From: Chitinophagaceae bacterium
Lineage (GTDB): Bacteria > Bacteroidota > Bacteroidia > Chitinophagales > Chitinophagaceae
DNA length: 11,190 bases
Direction: 5' to 3'
Assembly (NCBI GenBank): GCA_947378615.1
Contig: CANCKV010000049.1
Location: 1-11,190 of the forward strand
Part shown: one piece after another, positions 6,430 to 11,190 of the stretch
Layout of the letters: the number at the start of each line of letters is the position of its first letter
How positions within the stretch are numbered: position 1 is the first letter of the stretch
The notes under the pieces: model-generated
Databases searched by the model: none
What the model was told of the DNA's origin: nothing
What the model saw: the letters and a program-made list of their open reading frames with translations, nothing else
Made by a program: the position numbers and the translations under genes

Positions 6430-8211
6430 CTATTTTGGTTTCGAACTATCTCCTGCTGCCTTGTTAATAACACTATCTGTTTTTGGAAGAACAGTTTCTT
6501 TTTTAATTCTTGTTCTGCCATTTACAACTTGAGGTACATCAGGTTTTACAACCTTAGTCGAATCTGTTGTAATAGGAGGCAAGCTATTATCATCTTTCCT
6601 AATGTCAATTTTCTTCTTGGCATTATCGGGCAACGAAGGTTTCTCAGGCTCCTCAGATCTGATATCAGGAATTACATGTTCGGAATTACCCTTTTTCTTT
6701 TTGTCCTTTTTCTCCGGCGGACCAAGTGGTCTGTCAGGAATAACAGGCGCACTAGATGAATCACTCACCGGTTTTATTTCTTCTTTTCTTGTTGGCTTTT
6801 TCTGATTTTTTGAATGCTTCGCTTCAATAATGTAATCTCTGATAGCATTCATACTATCTTCTCCCGACAATCCCTTTGTTATTGTTGCAATAGTATTATC
6901 ATCGAGTTCGTCAGCCCCTCGCTTTTTCTTCTCAACCTTCTTTTGTTTTGGCGCTACAATGGCATGTTTCAAATCATTCAAACTGTCAACGTTTGGAGTA
7001 GGTTTATTAATTTCCATGCCTACGAATTCATCATCCCGCTTTTTCTTCGTAATCTTCTTTGGCTTACCTCCTGTTGTTATGTATTCTCGAATGGCATTGA
7101 GACTGTCTAATCCTGTAAGCCCCCGTGTGATTATAGCAATGGTGCTATCATTCAATTCAGCTGTCTTACGTTTGTTCTTGTCCCTTTTACCCCCATTTAG
7201 AACATAGTTTTTCAATGCATTTACACTATCGGCACCTGAAAGCCCGTTAGTGATAATGGCAATTGTACTATCATTCAAGTCTTCTGCCTTATTTTGCTTA
7301 CGGCCCTTTTTGCTATCCAATAACCTCAAATTATTTTCCATAGCAAAGTCAGTATTGATGTCCCCCGGATCTGGTTTTTGATGCCAATCTTCTGGTTTTA
7401 TTGAGATAATACTATCAACAGTTGCCATTTCTTCTAGAGACTTAACACAGTGTTCTTGTTTCAGACTATCTAATCCACACCATTCTACTGGGATATCGAC
7501 TTCAGATTGATAATATTCACCCTTGTTGGAGTGCATCATTGGTTCTTTTTTGATAAATCCAATTATTCGTCCATCTACAAAACGCAACATGACCTTTATA
7601 ACATATTCAATTCGCTTGTCATCACGAACATTACTATAATAATCTTCTCCATGTATTGAATCCATTTCCCGTTTATTAAGACTCCTTATTCGGGTAATCA
7701 TTGATTGAGGAATACCTAAATCTGAAAGCTTTTTAATGATGGCAGGATAGCTTTTTTTGGGGCGAGGTGCTATATCATTACTATTCTCGTTTTTATCCGT
7801 ATTCGTATTTATTGAATTTGCTTTGCTTGGGTCATTGTCTTTACTTCCTGCTTTTGTATTAGTAATTTGTGTATTGGCATTTACCTTTACCCGATTTACT
7901 TTTGTCCTGCTATTGTTTTTTGTACTATCACTTCCTGTAACCCTGTTATTTGTTTTAGTACTATCACTACCTTTTACTCTATTGTTTATCTTAGAACTAT
8001 CAACTCCTTTTACCCTATTGTTAACTTTAGCACTATCATTCCCCTTTACAGTATTGTTGACTTTAGAACTGTCATTTGCCTTCTTATTTGTTGTATCTTT
8101 TCCTGATTGAGCGGACAAATTAAATTGTACAAAAATAAAAAACAGCAGAGCAATGAGTCGCCATTTACCCTTAAAGTTTAATTTTTTATACATAAAGTGC
8201 AATAAGTTCAT
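6430..8211 (-). CDS. Exported lysine-rich repeat protein of unknown function
   Basis: A 593-residue protein not recognised as a named family. A signal peptide spans roughly residues 7-34 (MYKKLNFKGKWR, hydrophobic core, NLSA before Gln35); ATG at 8211 or the in-frame ATG at 8193 (residue 7) could start it. Residues 46-105 are five 12-residue repeats of the form xDSxKxNNRVKG, low-complexity and disordered. Residues ~154-225 form a more ordered segment (YPAIIKKLSDLGIPQSMI, then YVIKVMLRFVDGRIIGFI). Cys245 and Cys255 could pair. Residues ~309-465 hold four units of about 41 residues, three clear and one degenerate, with core LNDSTIAIITRGLTGLDSLN and AIREYI. Lys/Pro-rich, probably disordered sequence fills residues 466-593. 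The basic, repetitive, exported character suggests an envelope or periplasmic scaffold; that is inference. It is monocistronic. Confidence 0.8.
   Translation of the reverse strand: MNLLHFMYKKLNFKGKWRLIALLFFIFVQFNLSAQSGKDTTNKKANDSSKVNNTVKGNDSAKVNNRVKGVDSSKINNRVKGSDSTKTNNRVTGSDSTKNNSRTKVNRVKVNANTQITNTKAGSKDNDPSKANSINTNTDKNENSNDIAPRPKKSYPAIIKKLSDLGIPQSMITRIRSLNKREMDSIHGEDYYSNVRDDKRIEYVIKVMLRFVDGRIIGFIKKEPMMHSNKGEYYQSEVDIPVEWCGLDSLKQEHCVKSLEEMATVDSIISIKPEDWHQKPDPGDINTDFAMENNLRLLDSKKGRKQNKAEDLNDSTIAIITNGLSGADSVNALKNYVLNGGKRDKNKRKTAELNDSTIAIITRGLTGLDSLNAIREYITTGGKPKKITKKKRDDEFVGMEINKPTPNVDSLNDLKHAIVAPKQKKVEKKKRGADELDDNTIATITKGLSGEDSMNAIRDYIIEAKHSKNQKKPTRKEEIKPVSDSSSAPVIPDRPLGPPEKKDKKKKGNSEHVIPDIRSEEPEKPSLPDNAKKKIDIRKDDNSLPPITTDSTKVVKPDVPQVVNGRTRIKKETVLPKTDSVINKAAGDSSKPK
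6817..7287 (-). repeat. Coding repeats: four ~41-residue units
   Basis: Within the 593-aa gene, the core ELNDSTIAIITxGLxGxDSxNAIxxYI recurs at residues ~312, ~353 and ~436, with a degenerate unit at ~394-420 that keeps VDSLNDLKHAI. Unit spacing is 40-43 residues. Lys/Arg-rich linkers separate the units. Confidence 0.75.
7897..8076 (-). repeat. Tandem 36-bp coding repeat, five units
   Basis: Five adjacent 36-bp units encode residues 46-105 of the 593-aa protein. Each contains DSxK followed by NN, and R-V/T-K-G in most copies. Units differ at several bases, so the array is not fresh, but in-frame unit gain or loss between strains is plausible. Confidence 0.8.
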
Positions 8212-8233
8212 TCTTTAATTGTTCTCCTAATTG

Positions 8234-8268
8234 TAACAAATGTAAAAGCAATTTATCCACATTTGTTA
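8234..8268 (-). promoter_or_regulatory. Inverted repeat overlapping a TAnnTTTG box before the 593-aa gene
   Basis: taacaaatgt (8234-8243) and acatttgtta (8259-8268) are a perfect 10-bp inverted repeat separated by 15 bases, so the centres of the arms are 25 bp apart. On the minus strand the left arm contains most of TACATTTG (8244-8237), an exact -7 consensus box, 25 bases before the ATG at 8211. Overlap of promoter and palindrome fits binding of a dimeric regulator, probably repressing. No clear -33 TTTG is seen. Confidence 0.45.
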
Positions 8269-8408
8269 TTAGATGCCAAATAAAGGTCAAATTTTTCACT
8301 TTTTCAATAATAGATTTAATAATTAATGTCCTTATAACAAGTTAATGGCAATATAAATTCATTTTTTTGTTATTTAAGGGACTATTTGTTGTTTTTACTT
8401 TGATTTAA

Positions 8409-8417
8409 TGAGAGTAT
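8409..8417 (+). repeat. Left copy of 9-bp flanking direct repeat
   Basis: tgagagtat, identical to 8519-8527 on the other side of the palindromic element. Nine-base duplications are made by several transposase families, so this points to transposition. Confidence 0.6.
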
Positions 8418-8518
8418 GGTGCATAAAAGTTTTTCGCTGCGTGAGGACACGCCGCGAGGCAGACTGCCGAGATTCGTGTCTCCACGAAACTCCTTAAGCG
8501 AAAAATCTTTATGCACCC
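8418..8518. mobile_element. Short palindromic, MITE-like insertion
   Basis: A ~101-bp element whose ends are ~21-bp inverted repeats with two mismatches: ggtgcataaa at 8418-8427, with the complement tttatgcacc at 8508-8517. Inner segments are also related as inverted copies, for example cgtgaggacacg (8440-8451) against cgtgtctccacg (8475-8486). It is far richer in GC than the DNA around it. It has no coding capacity. The 9-bp sequence tgagagtat directly abuts both ends (8409-8417 and 8519-8527), as expected for a target-site duplication. It ends 42 bases before the pth ATG and so probably lies in its promoter or leader. Confidence 0.65.
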
Positions 8519-8527
8519 TGAGAGTAT
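8519..8527 (+). repeat. Right copy of 9-bp flanking direct repeat
   Basis: tgagagtat, the partner of the copy at 8409-8417, adjoining the right inverted end of the element. Confidence 0.6.
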
Positions 8528-8560
8528 AGAACCAATTTACTTTCCATATACATTTGCGAC

Positions 8561-9139
8561 ATGAGCAAGTTTTTAATAGTTGGTTTGGGAAATGTCGGTG
8601 CTGAATACAATCACACCCGACATAATATTGGTTTTGATGTTTTGGATGCTTTTGTAATCAAAAATAATGGACAATATAAGCTCGATAGACTAGCTTATGT
8701 AGCTGAAGTAAAATGGAAAGGACGCATTTTTATTTGTGTAAAGCCTACTACATACATGAATCTTAGTGGAAAGGCTTTTGTTTATTGGATGAATAAAGAA
8801 AAAATAGAAATTGAAAATACCCTCACAATTGTAGATGATCTAGCACTTCCCCTTAGTAAAATTCGGTTACGGGCTAGTGGTAGTGATGCAGGTCATAATG
8901 GACTACGAGATATTCAATTAATGCTTGGAACAGACAAGTATCCTAAACTTCGTTTTGGCATAGGAAACAACTTTCCAAAAGGCATGCAAGTCGAATTTGT
9001 TTTAGGAAAATGGTTTCCTGAAGAAAGACCTATCGTTATCAAAAAAATCGAAAAGGCTGTTGAAGTTATTGAGCAATTTTCGACCATAGGGATAGAAAAA
9101 GCAATGAATTTTGCAAATATTTTGTCCGTAACACAATAA
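8561..9139 (+). CDS. pth: Peptidyl-tRNA hydrolase
   Basis: A 192-residue cytoplasmic enzyme that cleaves the ester bond of peptidyl-tRNAs released prematurely from ribosomes, recycling tRNA; it is usually essential. The length is normal for bacterial Pth. The N-terminal GLGN loop gives Asn11, followed by the catalytic TRHNIGF with His21. KPTTYMNLSG provides Asn67, VDDLALPLSKIRLR provides Asp92, and GHNGLRDIQ provides His112-Asn113; these correspond to the E. coli residues N10, H20, N68, D93, H113 and N114. Small deviations are GLGNVG where GLGNPG is usual, and GSDAGHNG where the first residues are usually GGxGGHNG; the core catalytic residues are intact. The ATG at 8561 fits the family N-terminus exactly. 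A palindromic insertion lies just upstream. The next gene on the strand is 121 bases away. Confidence 0.97.
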   Translation: MSKFLIVGLGNVGAEYNHTRHNIGFDVLDAFVIKNNGQYKLDRLAYVAEVKWKGRIFICVKPTTYMNLSGKAFVYWMNKEKIEIENTLTIVDDLALPLSKIRLRASGSDAGHNGLRDIQLMLGTDKYPKLRFGIGNNFPKGMQVEFVLGKWFPEERPIVIKKIEKAVEVIEQFSTIGIEKAMNFANILSVTQ

Positions 9140-9180
9140 ATTACCCTGTTTTTCAGTTATAAGTGTAGGAAAATAATTCT

Positions 9181-9232
9181 GACTGCTGTTTTTTAATGAA
9201 TTTATCTCAAGAATTTGCTTAAAACAGTAGTC
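9181..9232 (+). other. Inverted repeat between pth and the FAH-family gene
   Basis: gactgctgtttt (9181-9192) pairs with aaaacagtagtc (9221-9232), with one G-U position in RNA, around a 28-base loop. It lies 42 bases after the pth stop. There is no T-run after the right arm, so it is at best a weak terminator or processing site. Confidence 0.3.
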
Positions 9233-9260
9233 ATTAACTAAATTATTTAATGACACTTTT

Positions 9261-9872
9261 ATGAAAATTTTTTGTGTAGGGAGAAACTATTCTGAACATG
9301 CTAAGGAATTGGGAAATGATATTCCCGATGAGCCTGTATTATTCATGAAACCAAAGAGTGCCTTAATACAAGGTAACACTCCTTTTTATTACCCCAACTT
9401 TTCAAACGAACTTCACTACGAAGCGGAAATTGTTTTGCGAATCTGCAAGAATGGACGATATATAGAAGAATCAAATGCTTCAAAATATTATGATGCCTTC
9501 TCATTGGGTATCGATTTTACTGCAAGAGACATTCAGAATGAACTAAAAAAGAAGGGGTTGCCTTGGGAAAAAGCCAAATCATGGGATAACTCCGCTTACG
9601 TCGCAAATTGGATAAATTTCTCAAAAACGACCAAAAATGACTCAATTTCCTTCTTTTTATGCCAAAATAAAAAAATAGTTCAGGTCGGACATACTAAAAA
9701 CATGATTTTTTCGTTTAATAATGTGATAAGTAATATTTCTCAGTATTTCTCTCTGAACATCGGAGATATAATATTTACAGGAACACCCGCAGGAGTAGGT
9801 GAATGTTTACCAGGCGATTTGCTAGAAGGATACATCGAAAAAGAGCGGGTTTTTGAACTGGAAATAAGATAG
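9261..9872 (+). CDS. Fumarylacetoacetate hydrolase family protein, FAHD1-like
   Basis: A 203-residue single-domain enzyme of the FAH superfamily, closest in wording to FAHD1, an acylpyruvase/oxaloacetate decarboxylase. CVGRNYSEHAKEL carries His13 and Glu16, matching the His-Glu pair of the FAHD1 lid. EPVLFMKPKSALI follows. LHYEAEIVL gives metal ligands Glu54 and Glu56, and LGIDFTARDIQ gives the third, Asp85. KKKGLPWEKAKSWD supplies the conserved Lys106. The closing GDIIFTGTPAGVG loop is present. A divalent metal cofactor (Mg2+ or Mn2+) and cytoplasmic location are expected. The substrate cannot be fixed from sequence: oxaloacetate, acylpyruvates and related 2-keto compounds are all possible. 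No Shine-Dalgarno precedes the ATG, as is usual in this group. It lies between pth and an E1 dehydrogenase; the gap of 69 bases to the latter allows cotranscription. Confidence 0.92.
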   Translation: MKIFCVGRNYSEHAKELGNDIPDEPVLFMKPKSALIQGNTPFYYPNFSNELHYEAEIVLRICKNGRYIEESNASKYYDAFSLGIDFTARDIQNELKKKGLPWEKAKSWDNSAYVANWINFSKTTKNDSISFFLCQNKKIVQVGHTKNMIFSFNNVISNISQYFSLNIGDIIFTGTPAGVGECLPGDLLEGYIEKERVFELEIR

Positions 9873-9902
9873 TAGAAAAGAAATAGAAATTTATTGTAAC
9901 AC

Positions 9903-9937
9903 TTAAACGTACCATTTTTTGAAAGTTAAACGTACCA
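9903..9937 (+). promoter_or_regulatory. 12-bp direct repeats just before the E1 gene
   Basis: ttaaacgtacca occurs at 9903-9914 and 9926-9937, offset by 23 bp (about two helical turns), and ends 4 bases before the ATG at 9942. This could be a tandem operator or a translational control site in the leader. Confidence 0.4.
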
Positions 9938-9941
9938 CACA

Positions 9942-11190
9942 ATGCTAAATCGCGATACTTTGCTACAAGCCTACAAGCTGATGGTCACGGCAAAAGCCAT
10001 GGGTGACACATTCGAAGCTAACAGGCAGGCTTGTATCTACGAACACTCCACATCTCGTGGGCACGAGGCAATTCAAATTGCTACCGGCTTACAATTATTG
10101 CCGTGCGATTGGGTGAGCCCCTATTATCGCGATGATAGCATGTTGCTTTCAATTGGCTTTTCTGGGTATGAATTAATGCTGCAATTATTGGCAAAACGGG
10201 ACGACCCTTTCTCCGCAGGTCGTTCGTATTATAGCCATCCGAGTAACAAGGATGGTATTCGTCCCTCCATTATTCATCAGAGTAGTGCTACAGGTATGCA
10301 GGCAATTCCAACTACAGGATTGGCGCACGGACTACAATTTTTAGAAAATACACATTCTCATTTATTAAAAAAAGGAGTCGATGGAGAATGCCCTGTAGTA
10401 CTTTGTTCAATGGGAGATGGAAGTGTTACGGAGGGTGAAGTGAGTGAGGCCTTGCAATTTGCAGTATTAAAACAACTGCCAATTATATATCTCGTTCAGG
10501 ACAATCAATGGGGTACAAGTGCTACAGCAGAAGAAACAAGAACTTCAACTGCTTATGAATATGCAGCAGGATTTAAGGGTTTGCATCGGTTGCAATGCGA
10601 TGGAAGCGATTTCATGCGTAGTTATGAAACCATGCAACAAGCAATATCTTATGCTCGAGTGGAACGCAAACCCGTTTTAGTTCATGCACGGGTGCCACTT
10701 TTAGGCCATCATACCAATAGTATTAGAAGAGAGTTTTATAGGGATAGGGAAGATTTATTAAGACATGGCTTATACGATCCATTGCCTAAGATGAGGGTAT
10801 TGCTGAGTAGTGCAGGTTTTAATGATCATGAAATCAATGAAACCGAATCGGATGCACAACGCTCCGTATCAGAAGAATTTGAAAGGGCAGTTGCTGCTGC
10901 AGATCCTGATGCATCAACAGTAGGTGACAATGTTTTTGCTCCGACCCCTGTTACAGAAGAAAAAGGAACACGGACTCCAAAGGGAAATGAAAAGATAATG
11001 ATGGTTGATGCCGCTTTGCATGCCATAGAAGAAATTATGGAAGACCATGATGAGGCGGTTTTATATGGTCAGGATGTAGGAAGGAGATTAGGAGGAGTAT
11101 TCAGAGAGACAGCCACATTGGCTGAAAAGTTCGGAGAAAAGCGTGTGTTTAATACAGCTATTCAGGAAGCCTATATTGTAGGAAGTACTG
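9942..11190 (+). CDS. 2-oxoacid dehydrogenase E1, alpha-beta fusion (branched-chain type), 3' truncated by window
   Basis: The frame is open from ATG 9942 to the window end, 416 complete codons. It is a thiamine-diphosphate-dependent E1 that decarboxylates 2-oxo acids and passes the acyl group to the lipoyl arm of E2; the wording is closest to 2-oxoisovalerate dehydrogenase. Residues ~1-330 form the E1-alpha part: STSRGHEAIQIA (about 37-48), YYRDDSMLL (about 67-75), and the thiamine-diphosphate/Mg motif beginning GDGSVTEGE at 158 and ending DNQ at 187-189. LLGHHTNSIRRE (about 254-265) is the usual basic/His loop. A linker of ~30 acidic and Pro/Thr residues follows. E1-beta begins near residue 347 (KGNEKIMMVDAALHAIEEI), with LYGQDVGRRLGG and the conserved Glu of IQEAY just before the cut. 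Fused E1 proteins of this kind occur widely in Bacteroidota. The gene is more GC-rich than the intergenic DNA. It could also act on pyruvate or acetoin. Confidence 0.93.
   Translation, partial: MLNRDTLLQAYKLMVTAKAMGDTFEANRQACIYEHSTSRGHEAIQIATGLQLLPCDWVSPYYRDDSMLLSIGFSGYELMLQLLAKRDDPFSAGRSYYSHPSNKDGIRPSIIHQSSATGMQAIPTTGLAHGLQFLENTHSHLLKKGVDGECPVVLCSMGDGSVTEGEVSEALQFAVLKQLPIIYLVQDNQWGTSATAEETRTSTAYEYAAGFKGLHRLQCDGSDFMRSYETMQQAISYARVERKPVLVHARVPLLGHHTNSIRREFYRDREDLLRHGLYDPLPKMRVLLSSAGFNDHEINETESDAQRSVSEEFERAVAAADPDASTVGDNVFAPTPVTEEKGTRTPKGNEKIMMVDAALHAIEEIMEDHDEAVLYGQDVGRRLGGVFRETATLAEKFGEKRVFNTAIQEAYIVGST

Larger units (their letters stand above)
8212..8560. other. Divergent intergenic region between the 593-aa gene and pth
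   Basis: A gene-free region of 349 bases. From left to right it holds the palindromic operator/promoter candidate of the 593-aa gene (8234-8268), an imperfect AT-rich inverted repeat (ccttataacaa at 8330-8340 against ttgttatttaagg at 8367-8379), and the palindromic insertion with flanking direct repeats (8409-8527). A TACATTTG box at 8549-8556 lies immediately before the pth start. Confidence 0.6.

Noticed and set aside
7897..8076. 36-bp periodic array resembling a CRISPR repeat length
   Set aside because: The units are contiguous with no spacers, they vary in sequence, and they encode in-frame 12-residue protein repeats. No cas genes are present.
7757..8110. 117-codon hydrophobic plus-strand frame
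   Set aside because: It is the mirror of the tandem coding repeats on the minus strand; the periodic Leu/Phe-rich sequence is an artefact of the repeat.
8549..8556. TACATTTG box immediately before the pth ATG as a promoter
   Set aside because: It matches TAnnTTTG, but the transcript would start at or inside the start codon and no TTTG lies at -33 spacing. A leaderless pth transcript is possible but unsupported.
10826..11026. 66-codon minus-strand frame
   Set aside because: It lies opposite the E1 alpha-beta linker, a low-complexity Ala/Ser/Thr segment, and has no features of its own.

Overview
The window looks like a chromosomal segment from a low-GC member of the Bacteroidota, most likely Chitinophagaceae or a close relative. 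I infer this from an outer-membrane protein that joins an MG2-like domain to a TonB-plug-like domain, a CarboxypepD_reg-like lipid-free secreted protein, an E1 alpha/beta fusion of the 2-oxoacid dehydrogenase type, weak or absent Shine-Dalgarno sequences, and several TAnnTTTG (-7 type) boxes. No taxonomic marker such as rRNA is present, so the family-level call is an inference.

Layout. The left edge holds the first 19 codons of a minus-strand gene (positions 1-58), probably a PD-(D/E)XK/Rpn-type family protein. About 1 kb of gene-poor DNA follows. It contains a 172-bp palindromic intergenic element (200-371) and a group of GCGAGCA-centred repeats (531-978) in front of a 230-aa protein with a degenerate fibronectin-III-like end (1082-1774). 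A bidirectional terminator (1951-1976) separates that gene from a minus-strand block. The block holds an 821-aa MG2/plug protein, a 255-aa CarboxypepD_reg protein (probably upstream in the same transcription unit), an 87-aa cysteine-containing small exported protein with its own terminator, and a 593-aa exported, lysine-rich repeat protein. A doubtful 81-aa plus-strand reading frame lies between the last two.

The right third is plus-strand and mostly housekeeping. A short transposon-like palindromic insertion with a 9-bp flanking direct repeat (8409-8527) sits directly in front of pth (peptidyl-tRNA hydrolase). Next come a FAHD1-like fumarylacetoacetate hydrolase family enzyme and a thiamine-diphosphate-dependent 2-oxoacid dehydrogenase E1 alpha-beta fusion that runs off the window.

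The left two thirds is rich in envelope proteins: at least four products carry a signal peptide or membrane anchor. The right third serves translation quality control and keto-acid metabolism. I see no defence system, CRISPR array, tRNA, rRNA or complete insertion sequence. The items most worth a second look are the repeat cluster before the 230-aa gene, the 9-bp-flanked palindromic insertion before pth, the doubly repetitive 593-aa protein with a palindromic operator candidate over its promoter, and the direct repeats before the E1 gene.
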